Assembly (NCBI GenBank): GCA_029204225.1
Contig: CM055111.1
Coordinates: 5,505,463 to 5,569,462 of the forward strand
Direction of reading: 5' to 3'
Length of the DNA: 64,000 nt
Source: Diphasiastrum complanatum
Lineage: Eukaryota; Streptophyta; Lycopodiopsida; Lycopodiales; Lycopodiaceae
Shown here one piece after another: positions 35,719 through 46,271 of the stretch. Below the pieces are notes generated by a model, which was not told where the DNA came from, searched no databases, and saw nothing but the letters and a program-made list of their open reading frames with translations. Made by a program: the position numbers and the translations under genes. Position 1 is the stretch's first letter. Each line of letters begins with the position of its first letter.

Positions 35719-36315
35719 ATTAGGCGGCCAAATGTGCAGGTTTTGCCAGATTTAGAAGAGATTTGTGGGCGAGTTTGCTTTTGTAGCATTCCAATCAAGT
35801 TTCTAGCTAAAAATCTTGTTGATTTATGTGTAGAAATTGGATCTTTGTGATCAAAACATCATTTGTATGCATTTCAATTGAAGTAGGGCGAATTCCCTCT
35901 GTACTTATCAGAATAAGGAGACAAAATTTGTTTTGGAAAGAGGGAGATGCAAGATCCAACAAGATCCTATTAGTTTTCCATTCTAGCATATAGTTTTTTG
36001 ATTCAATTTCTTGCTTCTTCATGTCAAAAACTTCAAAATTGATGTAACCCTCTGATTTTCAGTTTGCTGAATGATTCAAGAGTGTATTTCAATCTTAGGA
36101 GTGAGGGAAAAGCAAGTATATTGAGGTTTGGTCTTGGTTTGATCAAGAAATCATAAAACTAGTGGCTAAAATTGAGGAAAAAGTGAGGAAAAGAGAGAAA
36201 AAGTAAGGTTTTAGGTTCCAAATCTTTGTGATTTCTTCTTGTGTTTCATTTGTTGATTCAAGAGAGTGCTTAGTGCATTGGAACAGGTCAAAGATCAGAG
36301 ATCAATCATTGCAAC

Positions 36316-39300
36316 ATGGCTACAAATGGAGGCTACATGTTGGAAAGCAATGATAGGCTTACCTCCCTCAACTATTCTACTTGGAAAGTAAGGATGGAGT
36401 CTTTGCTTGAGATGAATGAGTTGATGGATATTGTTGTAGGTGTGGAGGAGAGACCTTTGGCACCTCAAGAACAATTGAGGTATGACAAGAGGGCAAAGAA
36501 AGCCCTTCACATGATCAAGATGAATGTGACAAATGAGCTTATCAAAGAGGTTGGTAAGTGCACATCATCTAGTGAAGCTTGGGAAGCCTTGAAGAAGGTT
36601 TATGAATCCAAGTCTACTTCTAGAGTGTTGACTTTAAGAAGGCAAATCTTTTCTTGTATGCAAAAGAAGAGTGAGAGTGGACATGCTTTTGTTTTGAGAG
36701 TTAAAGCATTGAATGATGAGTTAGCATGCATTAATGATGGCATAAATAATGAGGAGCTTGTTCAAGTGATTCTCAATGGCTTGTTGGATGATCATGCTAA
36801 TCTTGTTCAAAGTTATGCTATCCAAAAATGTTTACCAAGTGTTGGAGACTTGCAAGAGGTCTTGTTGGCTGAAGAATTCAGGTTGCAAGCAAGAGTGGGA
36901 GCATCTTCTACATCTCAAGGAGGAGAAGAGGAGGCAATGTTCTCTAAAGGCAAGTTCAAGGGCAAAGGTAAAAGCAATTGGTCTAAAGGGCAAGACCAAG
37001 GTGAGCACTCTACTTTTGGCAAAAAGAAGGATAGATCTAAGCTAAAATGTTTCTATTGTGGAGTCAAAGGGCATTTTGCTAGTGATTGTTTCAAGAAAAA
37101 GAGGGATCAAGGGGAAAAGCAAACCAATCTAACTATTGATGAGGGTGGGGATGAGCTTCTTTCAAATGATGCTTTTGTTATGTCATCTTGCTTGTTGGCT
37201 AATCATGGAGACATTGATCCTTGGTGGATTGATAGTGGAGCCACTTCTCATATGACATATCATAAAGAGTATTTTTCATCTTTAATGGCATTTGATGGTG
37301 ATAGGAAGGTAATCTATACCGCAAATGATGGTGAGTGTGCAATCAAGGGGATTGGCACAATTCCTATTTCACTTTCTACAAATAGGAATATAGAATTGAA
37401 AGATGTTTTGCTCATTCCATCCATTACCAAGAACTTACTTAGTGTAAGCCAAATGCTTGACAAAGGATTCAAAGTTGAGTTTGATGGTGATGCTTGCTTG
37501 ATCAAAAAGGGGTGTAGTATCATTGCAAAAGGGAAAAGGCAAGGGAAATTGTTCAAGCTTGATGCATGTGTTGTTGCTAACCAAGTTGGATGCATGGCAA
37601 ATGAACAAATGTCAATTCAAGAGGTATGGCATAAAAGGATGGGACATCTCAACTACAAGGCCTTGGAGGTAATAGCCAAAAAGGAGGTAGTAAGGGGACT
37701 TCCCAAGTCTCTTACTTGCTTGAATCATGTTTGTGAAGAATGTGCTTTGTCTAAATCACATAGATTGCCATATACTAGATCTATATCTAGATCTAAGATG
37801 CCTTTTTCTCTCTTGCATTCGGATATTCATGGTGTTACTACAATTAGCAATGGAGGTGCTAAGATGTATGTAACTTTCATTGATGATTTTAGTAGATTTT
37901 GTTGGGTTTATCTACTAAAGAGCAAGGATGAGGTGTTTGATGTGTTTGTCAAGTTCAAAGTTGCTATTGAGACTCAATTTACAACCAAAATCAAATGCTT
38001 GAGGAGCGACAATGGTGGTGAATACATTTCTAACAAATTCAAAGCCTTTTGCGATGAGCATGGGATCAAGAGGGAGTACACATGTCCAAGAACACCACAA
38101 CAAAATGGAGTGGCCGAGAGGAAGAATAGAACCTTGTGTGAGAGTGCAAAGGCAATGAGATTGAATGCTAATCTTCCTAAACCTTTTTGGAGTGATGCTT
38201 TGTTGTGTGCAAATTTCCTTTGCAATAGATGGCCAAGTGTTGTATTGGAAGGAAAAACCCCTTTTGAAGCTTTGTTTGGTATGAAGCCTAATGTCAAGTT
38301 TCTAAGAACTTTTGGATGCATTTGCTACTTCAACATTACTCTTGATGATAGAACTAAGGAGGATCCATCTTCAAGAAAGGGCATTTTTGTTGGTTATAGT
38401 GAAGTAAGCAAAGCATATAGGATTTATGTTCCTTCAATCAAGAAAGTGTTCACAAGTAGGGATGTCATTTTTGATGAAAGTAACATTCCAAAAGTTGTTT
38501 CAAGTGATGATGGTGTTGTTGCAACTAATGTGCTTGATGACAATGGAGTTGATGACACATTGGATGTGGATGTTGAAGAAGCCTCTTCAAGTCAAATTCC
38601 AAGGAGAACTCCAAGGCATAAAGTGAAACCCTCAAGGCTCACTTATGATGGCAAAGGTAAGCAAGTGGTGGATGGATCCAACTATGCTTTCCTAACTTCT
38701 TTTGATGTACCTTCATGTGTAGATGAAGCAAGGCAAAAAGAGGAATGGATCCAAGCAATGGATCTTGAGTTTGAAGCACTTATGAAGAACAACACATGGA
38801 GATTGGTGGAGCTTCCAAAGGGCAAAAGTGCAATTGGATGCAAATGGATCTTCAAGGTAAAGACAAATCAAGATGGATCTATCAACAAGTTCAAGGCAAG
38901 GTTGGTGGCTAAAGGTTATGCTCAAGAGCATGGCATTGACTATGAGGAAACCTTTGCACCCGTGGCAAAGATGGTGAGCATAAGAGTAATCATTTCCCTT
39001 GCAACTCTTTATGGATGGGATCTTTGGCAATTAGACATTTCTAATGCTTTCTTGAATGGTGATCTTGAAGAGGAAGTCTACATGGAGCAACCCGAGAGCT
39101 ATGTTTCTCATAGCAAGCCTAATCATGTGTGTTTTCTACAAAAAAGTTTGTATGGTCTTAAGCAAGCACCAAGGAGTTGGTATGCTAGGCTTAACTCTTT
39201 TCTACTTTCTCAAAACTTCACTATGAGTGAGTATGATCATTCACTTTACTTTAGAATTAGTGCTAATGATGTTACAATCCTTCTAATTTATGTGGATGAC

Positions 39301-40266
39301 ATTATTTTAAGTGGAGGGAACAAGGAAGATATAGAAGATATCAAGAAAGCACTAAAAAAGGAATTTGAAGTGCATGATCTTGGTCTTTTGAGCTATATCT
39401 TAGGAATAGAAGTAATTAGAACTTCTCAAATCACTTTTATTTCACAAGAGAAGTATGCTATTTCTATTCTCAATAGATTTCATATGGTAGATGCAAATCC
39501 TATTGATACACCTATGGAATCACATGTAAAGCTAACTATAAGAGGTAATGAAAGATCCTTCGAGGACATTACTCTCTATAGGAAGCTAATAGGTTCTCTT
39601 ATATATCTAACCATCACAAGACCTGATTTATCTTATTGTGTTGGTAGATTAAGCCAATTCATGCAAGATCCTAGCATAGAACATTGGAAACTAGGAAAGA
39701 GGATCTTGAGATACATCTCGGGAACAAAAGATTTTGGCATTGTTTATAGAGGATCATCACCTAACTTATTTGGTTTTTCAGATTCAGATTTTGCAGGAGA
39801 TCTTATGGATAGAAAATCCATAAATGCACATGCTATTTTCATAGGTGATGGAGCTATCTCATGGATGTCGAAGAAACAAGCAACTATATCACTTTCTTCT
39901 AGTGAGGCCGAGTACAAAGCTTTGACATCATGCACAAAGGAGATGGTGTGGATCAAGAGGATGATTATGGAGCTTCATTTGCTGGATTTTTCAGAGAGTC
40001 CAATCATCTTTTGTGACAACCTTTCAGCCCAAAGTCTAGCAAGCAATCCGGTTTTCCATGCAAGGAGCAAACATATCGAGGTGGCTTACCATTTTGTGAG
40101 AGAACAAGTGTTGGCAAAAGAGATCAAGCTTGAACATGTCCCATCAAAGGAATGTGTGGCTGATATCTTTACCAAAGCATTGGGAAAGGACTTATTTTTC
40201 AAGCATAGAACAAGTCTTGGTGTACTTTCTAAATCTATGCTAAAACTAGTTGAAGAGGGAGTGTGA
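36316..40266 (+). CDS. Intact Ty1/copia gag-pol polyprotein
   Basis: One unbroken frame of 1316 codons, the normal size for a plant copia polyprotein. In order: gag (MATNGGYMLE, residues 1-240), zinc knuckle CFYCGVKGHFASDC (245-258), aspartic protease WWIDSGATSH (catalytic Asp about 306), GAG_pre-integrase VWHKRMGHLNY (about 437), integrase with Asp503, Asp565 and Glu601 (a D-61-D-35-E spacing) and NGVAERKNRTL, RT with [21 protein letters not shown] and the catalytic YVDD at 992-995, and RNase H with FGFSDSDFAGD, SSSEAEYKAL and FCDN. It ends HVPSKECVADIFTKALGKDL...LVEEGV. Its TGA overlaps the first bases of the 3' LTR. All catalytic residues I looked for are present, and with near-identical LTRs this copy is probably autonomous or was very recently. 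Confidence 0.97.
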   Translation: MATNGGYMLESNDRLTSLNYSTWKVRMESLLEMNELMDIVVGVEERPLAPQEQLRYDKRAKKALHMIKMNVTNELIKEVGKCTSSSEAWEALKKVYESKSTSRVLTLRRQIFSCMQKKSESGHAFVLRVKALNDELACINDGINNEELVQVILNGLLDDHANLVQSYAIQKCLPSVGDLQEVLLAEEFRLQARVGASSTSQGGEEEAMFSKGKFKGKGKSNWSKGQDQGEHSTFGKKKDRSKLKCFYCGVKGHFASDCFKKKRDQGEKQTNLTIDEGGDELLSNDAFVMSSCLLANHGDIDPWWIDSGATSHMTYHKEYFSSLMAFDGDRKVIYTANDGECAIKGIGTIPISLSTNRNIELKDVLLIPSITKNLLSVSQMLDKGFKVEFDGDACLIKKGCSIIAKGKRQGKLFKLDACVVANQVGCMANEQMSIQEVWHKRMGHLNYKALEVIAKKEVVRGLPKSLTCLNHVCEECALSKSHRLPYTRSISRSKMPFSLLHSDIHGVTTISNGGAKMYVTFIDDFSRFCWVYLLKSKDEVFDVFVKFKVAIETQFTTKIKCLRSDNGGEYISNKFKAFCDEHGIKREYTCPRTPQQNGVAERKNRTLCESAKAMRLNANLPKPFWSDALLCANFLCNRWPSVVLEGKTPFEALFGMKPNVKFLRTFGCICYFNITLDDRTKEDPSSRKGIFVGYSEVSKAYRIYVPSIKKVFTSRDVIFDESNIPKVVSSDDGVVATNVLDDNGVDDTLDVDVEEASSSQIPRRTPRHKVKPSRLTYDGKGKQVVDGSNYAFLTSFDVPSCVDEARQKEEWIQAMDLEFEALMKNNTWRLVELPKGKSAIGCKWIFKVKTNQDGSINKFKARLVAKGYAQEHGIDYEETFAPVAKMVSIRVIISLATLYGWDLWQLDISNAFLNGDLEEEVYMEQPESYVSHSKPNHVCFLQKSLYGLKQAPRSWYARLNSFLLSQNFTMSEYDHSLYFRISANDVTILLIYVDDIILSGGNKEDIEDIKKALKKEFEVHDLGLLSYILGIEVIRTSQITFISQEKYAISILNRFHMVDANPIDTPMESHVKLTIRGNERSFEDITLYRKLIGSLIYLTITRPDLSYCVGRLSQFMQDPSIEHWKLGKRILRYISGTKDFGIVYRGSSPNLFGFSDSDFAGDLMDRKSINAHAIFIGDGAISWMSKKQATISLSSSEAEYKALTSCTKEMVWIKRMIMELHLLDFSESPIIFCDNLSAQSLASNPVFHARSKHIEVAYHFVREQVLAKEIKLEHVPSKECVADIFTKALGKDLFFKHRTSLGVLSKSMLKLVEEGV
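40252..40261 (+). promoter_or_regulatory. Polypurine tract, young copia D
   Basis: GAAGAGGGAG ends exactly at the base before the 3' LTR and would prime plus-strand DNA synthesis. It also encodes the last polyprotein residues (EEGV), so coding sequence and tract overlap. Confidence 0.9.
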
Positions 40267-40914
40267 AAAATTGTCAACTAGTAGTATTTTCCTAACTTGA
40301 GATTTTGTAGGCCTATGGCCAAATAAAAGTTAGAGATAGGTTCATACATGTATGTAGAGGCCCAAAGTATGTGTACACTACTTTTGAGGTCACATTAATT
40401 AGAGGAGGTCGAGTGTGGAGCTCTTCTATTGGCTCATAATTTGGTGCATTCCTATTTGACCAAATTTCTAGGTAGATGGGTGAATCCTATTGGACCCCAA
40501 TTTTAGCCTATCATAAGACAAGTGGCCAAGAGGCACTATGGCTGCTATAAATAGCCATCTCCACGAGTATGTACACATCTCATTTTCATTCTATTGAATG
40601 AATGTTATGCTCTTTGAAGATCCATCTTCTTCTCTCTCACTTTTTTGTTCATATCTTGCATTCTAGCCACTAGAATTGTGATTTCTTTGTTGCTATGGCT
40701 TCACACGTGTGAAATGCAGGTTGTAGGCTCTGAAGTACGGACAGGGACAGCAAGTTTCTGTTTGTGGAAGCTTATGATCAGATCTTGATGTTTAGTTGAT
40801 GTTTAGTATGCTTAACATCACAATTTCTATCATTTTTTCAATCTAGATGTGCATAACTTCCATGGCCAAGATCTTTATGAAACTTTAGCATCTTTTGGAT
40901 CTGAGTTTTTCACA
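40262..40914 (+). repeat. Young copia D element, 3' LTR
   Basis: 653 bp, the partner of 35054-35706. It is followed by the right CTATA duplication at 40915-40919, after which minus-strand copia T sequence resumes. Confidence 0.97.
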
Positions 40915-42013
40915 CTATAAGGTGTATAGGACTCGAAATAGCCAATCAGGCTAGTCATGTGCTGAGTGGCTCCAGAATCAAGAACCAAGAGCTGTCGCCA
41001 GATGCTCCTTGATGGTTGGGTCATGAAGGCATCATGATCCGCTTCTTGAATGGGCTGTGAAGCTTTTGCAGCTGTATTTGCCACTTGATTCGACTGCCCC
41101 TTGATGTTGTTCTTCGCTTGAAGTATTCAATAGTCTTGTATTTCGTGGTTTTTTCGTTTGTAGTATCTATAGAACAATTTCTTCTTCGTATGCGAATTCG
41201 ATTGTTCCTTGTGCTGAGCTGGTTTCTGGTCTGGCTTTGATTGCTTCGGGTCTTTCTTCTTCTTTAGCTTTGTCATGCTCTTTTTGGTGTACAAGGCGTG
41301 AGAATCAGTTGAGAAACTCAAAACTTCATTCCTTCACATGTCTTCCTGCAACAATATAGTGATGACTCTCGAAAGAGTCAATTCTGGATGAGTCGTGATG
41401 ATCATCACCCAGCTATCATAAAAACTTGACAAGCTTGTAAGCAGTTGCATTACTGCCTCTTGATCGTCTATGATAGATGCGAAAGCGGCCATTTGTCTTA
41501 GTAGGTTCTTGAATTGATTAATGTGATTATGTAGAGAATCACCATTCGTCATCTTGAGGGAGTAGAATTTCTTCCTGAGATGTAACTTAGAAGCTATATC
41601 TCACACTTCGTATAGCGTGCTCAAGATGTCCCAGACTTCTTTTGATGTTTGAGCCTCAGATACATGGCCGATCTGTGTATCCATGATGTTGAGGATGATC
41701 AGCGTGAAAGCTTTTCCATCCTTCAGTTTCCATTTCTCTTCTGCATCTGTAATAACGTCATACAATTCTTTTGCCATTAGTATAGTTTTCATCTTAAATT
41801 TTCACAGATGGTAATTGGCTCCATCAAGCTTGTCCATGAGAGGACTGGCTTTCCCTTGGGCATCCATGTGGAAGAATTAGTCTAAGTGATAGAAGAAACT
41901 ATCAGTGACTTAAGTATGAAAATCTGATACTGACAAATACAGAATCCAGAAAGTAATCACTCTATCGACTAGTAGAGTATTGTACTGTGGAGGCCAATCA
42001 AGCTATGAAGATA
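40915..42013 (-). pseudogene. Copia family T gag-protease (minus strand)
   Basis: Read from about 41870 down: gag MAKELYDVITDAEEKWKLKD, SKEVWDILSTLYEV, then HINQFKNLLRQMAAFASIID and LTSLSSFYDSW. A degraded knuckle at about 41160-41115 reads YRYYKRKNHEIQDY, where all three zinc cysteines appear as Tyr. Protease VLDSGATQHMT (about 40985) then runs to SYTPY, where the young copia D insertion breaks it. Several in-frame stops. On the other side of the insertion the frame resumes as KFVHLGDNST at about 35045, which shows the two halves were one gene. Confidence 0.85.
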
Positions 42014-42025
42014 GCTCTGATGCCA
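42014..42025 (-). promoter_or_regulatory. Primer-binding site, copia T
   Basis: The minus strand reads TGGCATCAGAGC, one base off the usual site, and abuts an LTR end ...CTCCCAACA. Confidence 0.8.
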
Positions 42026-42850
42026 TGTTGGGAGAGAGGGGGGAAAGAATAAATGACGAAAACGAACGAGAAACGAACTCGAACAAGAAACGAACGAGAA
42101 GCGAACTCGAACAGAAAATGTTCATGTGCAGCGGAATGAATATTTGACTCTCTCCCTAAGCATGACTACGCCTATCAGAATGAATAGAACTTTAGTGATA
42201 GAAATCACAGTCATTCTAGATTACGTAGCCAAACGTTTAATGGAGAAGCCGCTAGATGAATAATTTGTCGCAAATTGCAAGACAAATTATCTGTCGCGAA
42301 TGATTCGCGAAGAGCTAGACTATGCTCGACTGATAATTAGTCGTGAATGATGTGCGAAAGACAAGACTAAAAGTTAATCATCTATTACCAGAAAGAGCAA
42401 CTAGAACGATCAAACAGAATGAAGAATAGGCATAACAATATTAACATAGATCTGAATGCAAACAAAGAGCTGTATCAGATTAAGTATATCATGTATACAT
42501 GTTAATAATGCGGTAGAACACAATACAATAGCGGACGAAACCGCATGCTTTACGAAGCTTATTATGTCTGTAATGAGGAATAAAAATAAACCTCTTCTCT
42601 TAGTCTCTTCTTGTCTCTTCATCTCGATGCATTGTAAATACTCAGATGGTATCCAATATATACACATAATATTATAGGTGTGCAAATGTGAAAGTACAGA
42701 GTGGATGTGCTGTCTGTAAGAGATCGTGGGTGGCTGCAGTTGTTGTCCAATCTGTTAGCGCAGCTGCATAGGGTGAGCGTGAAAAGGGTGCGACGTCAGT
42801 TAGTACTGAAGTGAATGTTGGTGATGATGCAAAAGTGCGTCACTCTTACA
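42026..42850 (-). repeat. Copia family T 5' LTR, minus strand
   Basis: About 825 bp. On the minus strand it starts TGTAAGAGTGACGCAC (at 42850) and ends CCCAACA next to the primer site. A TATATA lies near 42655. The partner LTR is not in the window, because the element is cut at 33404. Confidence 0.65.
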
Positions 42851-42990
42851 AATGGCCTTAGGATAAGGTTTACAGGGTGCCTTAGCTTTTAGGCACTTTT
42901 GGCATTCAATAAGGTAGTGTCCCCTTTTTGCCTGTCACCATAACCTATGTAAGAACACAGTGTCGCGATTCATTTGTCTTTTTTCTTCGC
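42851..42990 (-). pseudogene. Possible gypsy integrase zinc-binding remnant
   Basis: On the minus strand a frame reads H.IRIGEEK, then VFLHRLW, a stop, then GHYLIECQKCLKAKAPC. An H...H...CxxC arrangement of this kind is found in the N-terminal zinc-binding domain of gypsy integrases. It is short and carries a stop, so the call is tentative. Confidence 0.3.
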
Positions 42991-43209
42991 CTATGCGAAT
43001 TTTGTGTAAATATGCAGACTGCGTGACAACGTTAGTAAATATGCAGCATGAGGCAGATTAAAATTGGGATTTAGGAGAGTAGGAGGAGTAAATCCAACAG
43101 CTTGGAGGTACACACATTTTGGTGGTCACAAATGATGGAAGTGCGAGGTGGTGCTAGTTGAAAGCCATTGGGCCAGATAGTGGACTTGTATTGGATAAAC
43201 TGTGTGTGG
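42991..43209. other. Flanking DNA, no gene seen
   Basis: Unremarkable sequence between the gypsy-like remnant and the next LTR. Confidence 0.4.
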
Positions 43210-43860
43210 TGTGAAGGATCTCAAATCATTATGATCCAATCCACTTGAAAGGTCTTTGGTTAGAAAGAGAAATACACTACCAATCTCACCAATGTAGAAA
43301 AAACAGCATCTACACACAAAATGAGATGCAAACACTAATAGAACTTGATCAAACTTGAATGAAATGATAAAATACTATTGTTGTCCATACAAAACCAACA
43401 AGCTATTGTATTTCACAAGTGTGGATCCGAAAATAGCAAATATAGATCATTCTACACATAAAATTGCATGCAATCACAAGTATAGTGCACCAATGGATAG
43501 TAGAATCCAAGAGAACCATGTATAGGCATGAAATGAGATAAAGAAGAGAGAAGATCACTCTCTTCACGAGTTACATCCTTTTATAACAGGTCCAAATCCT
43601 ATTTGGCCACTTGGTTTTCCCACCAAAATGCTAACCCTACTATTTTTGGGTCTAGATTCAATGTACCCAACTATTCAAATTTGAATCTACTCAAACTCGC
43701 ATTCTAACTTTTCCACACTTTCAAAAAGTCTTGTTTTTCAAATGACATTTAGAATAATGAACTTTGAAAATTCAATCTCTAAGTCTAAAAAAAAAGTTGT
43801 CCTCAATATGCTAAATATGAGAATATAGCAAATATGATGAAACTAGTTAAATCTTTCACA
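43210..43860 (-). repeat. Copia D-like element, 3' LTR (minus strand)
   Basis: 651 bp. On the minus strand it starts TGTGAAAGATTTAACTAG and ends GATCCTTCACA. Its + strand left part (43210-43470) is repeated at 44442-44697. GTTATAAAAGG supplies a TATA box. Length and ends resemble the 653-bp young LTR, but the body is strongly diverged. Confidence 0.82.
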
Positions 43861-44050
43861 CTCCCTCTTCAACTAATTTTAACATGGACTTTGATAATAC
43901 TCCAAGTGATGTCCTATGCTTCATGAACAAGTCCTTTCCCAATGCTTTGGTGAAGATATCAGCTACACATTCCCTTGAAGACACATGTTGAAGCTCCACC
44001 TCCTTTGCAATGATCAACCTATGATCCATCCTCAATCTAATGACTTTTGT
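43861..44050 (-). pseudogene. Copia D-like polypurine tract and last codons of pol
   Basis: Directly beside the LTR, the minus strand ends in a TTAGTTGAAGAGGGAG tract, as in the young element. Upstream of it the frame reads HVSSRECVADIFTKALGKDL, matching the C-terminus of the 36316 polyprotein nearly residue for residue. Everything before this (gag, protease, integrase, RT and most of RNase H) is missing, so only about 60 codons of pol remain. Confidence 0.82.
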
Positions 44051-44429
44051 GACTTCCTAAGATTGAAACACACTCAAGTGAAGTCCAAAAATCTCACTAT
44101 CTAGAGATCCAATCAAAATTTAGAGTTTTGACAAAATCACAAAAAATTGACTATTCCAAATCTACATGTAAATGCTGAAATTTTGATATGCAATCTATTA
44201 TCCACCAGTTAGGCTTATGTAATGATCCAAAAATCGGCCAAATCTAGTATGAAAAATCAATAATCAGAAATGATCAAGTACACAGTAGGGTTTTGATCTA
44301 CAAAAGATCCAATCTACAAAAGCAAAAAACTCAATTTTGGTGTAAAATCCCCTCTAGCATGCTCTAGACTTGATATCTTCACCAAATCATTGATAGATCT
44401 GATTTTCTCCTTCATAACATGAAACACAA
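44051..44429 (-). other. Leader of the deleted copia D-like element
   Basis: Untranslated leader joined directly to the pol 3' end. No gene. The phrases GGGTTTTGATCTACAAAAGATCC and TGATATCTTCACC are not found elsewhere in the window. Confidence 0.65.
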
Positions 44430-44697
44430 GCTCTGATACCATGTGAAGGATCTTAGACCATTATGATCCAATCCACTTGAAAGATCTTTGGTTGGAAAGA
44501 AAAATACACTACCACTCTCACCAATGTAGAAAAATCAGCATCTACACACAAAATGAGATGCAAACACTAATAGAACTTGATAAAGCCTAAATGAAATGAT
44601 AAAGTACTATTGTTGTATGTACAAAACCAAAAAGCTACTGTATGTCACACATGTGGATCCAAAAATAACAAATATAGATCATTCTACACATAAAATA
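44430..44697 (-). repeat. Primer site (44430-44441) and interrupted 5' LTR, copia D-like
   Basis: The minus strand reads TGGTATCAGAGC, next to an LTR copy that matches 43210-43470 (ATTATGATCCAATCCACTTG, AATGAGATGCAAACACTAAT). The LTR is cut at 44697, where the + strand copia E LTR begins. The missing remainder was not found on the far side. Confidence 0.78.
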
Positions 44698-44970
44698 GTT
44701 AGAATTAAAGTTAGAATCACTGTGTTACTGTACTGGGTCCTATCAGTGGATAAGGATCAATTGGCCTCGCCACGAGGCAAGTCGACGAGACACGCGTCCC
44801 GCCAACGGCAACCTGGGTCATGCATGGGTTGCTTGAGTGAACAACTATATGTACAGTGTAGTTTCATTTTGAGAAATACAGTTGCTATGTGAGCTTGCTG
44901 AGGAGAGTGATTTTCTGTCTGTGTTACTGTGTAGCATGATCTGTGTTCCTGTGCAAAGCAAATTCTAAGT
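44698..44970 (+). repeat. Copia family E 5' LTR
   Basis: 273 bp, equal in length and alignable to 9388-9660 on the other strand. It lies inside the truncated LTR of the preceding element and is followed directly by a primer site. Confidence 0.82.
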
Positions 44971-46271
44971 TGGTATCAGAGCTGTACAGGGAGTGTACAC
45001 AGTGTAGTGTCGCCGTTGAAGAGAGCTTTGGGAGAACTGTCTGCTGAGAGTTCGGGGTTTTACGGCGGGTTGAAGACGGAAAGAGAAGCACTGGTGCACG
45101 GTTTCTAATTTATAGAGGCTTGCTAATCTCAACAGACGGATTATTAGCCTGTGCATAGCATCAGATAGGGGAAAATTAGGTGAAAAATTGACAATTTCGA
45201 AGCCAGCTGAAAATTGAAAATTGAAACGATTTTTATACATAACTGGTGATTTCTTCGCTGTTTGTGCACCGTTTTGGATGCCGTAAGGACAGGAAGGAAG
45301 CTAATCACACTGGCAATGAGCCATGGAGAGATTTTGAGGTTTATGTCAGAGATTTGTCTCCAGACAATTAACCTAGCAGATTTGCGGTAAAAAAGTGAAA
45401 AAGCCACTTTGTCAAGTTGAGCTAAAATCACCGTTTCTCCACGGAATTTCCTGATTGAACACTCTACAGTCATGGATTCAGTAGGGTGACCTTGCTTCAG
45501 GCCTCAGATCGTGCTCAAAACAATCCACAGGAGAGCTTGATCTGATAGTTTTCAGAGAAGGGAGGCGCGGCCGCAGGCAGGGAAGTCATGGGCTGTTTGC
45601 ACGCCCAATGCGATGAACAACTCAGTGTACCGAAGATCATAGCATCTACAGGAGTTTGGTTCGATGCCCAGATGTACTTTGAACCTTTAGATGAGGTGTC
45701 AAATGAATCAACGGTCCAGAATCTGTGATGGGAGAGAAATTTGAACCACAAGATTTGGTTCAGCCATTGGATGAGCTTTGAACAGGGCCCTGAAGAATTG
45801 AAGTGCATTGTGGCCTTCAACTTCATTAAAAATTTTCATACTGAAAGTTGAGTTGGGTCCCTTCACAAGTGAAGAGTGAAGTTTCTTCAAAGTGAAGAAA
45901 TAGTTCAAAAGCTAGAAAAGTCCCTATTTTTGGGTCCTTTGCCCGTTTTGACCGAAACGAAAGGCTATAACCTCCAAACGAAGGGCACCCAGACTGTACC
46001 TGCAAGTAGGTACAGCAAAACAGAGTGGTTACAGCGGAGAAAGTGTTCGGAGTACGCCAGAAGTAGTTTCACCATTCCACTGGGCACGTTGTTGGGAGTT
46101 GACGATTGAGTGCATTTCAGAAGGCGACGCCGATTTGGCTTTCAAATTGGTGGAAAAGCGGCGAGTGGCCTGGTAAGAAAAAAAAGTGCAAGTCATTAAT
46201 TTCAACTTCTGACATCATTGTTGGCCTCGACATACTGTTCTTAGCCTAAGGCAGAAGTTTCAAGCAGTTTT
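44971..46271 (+). other. Copia E primer site (44971-44982) and 1.3-kb leader
   Basis: TGGTATCAGAGC, then a long leader homologous to 8105-9387. The open frames within it on both strands are not supported as genes; the same frames are not kept in the sister copy. Confidence 0.75.

Noticed and set aside
37314-40277. Minus-strand frames across the young copia
   Set aside because: Shadows of the intact gag-pol on the other strand.
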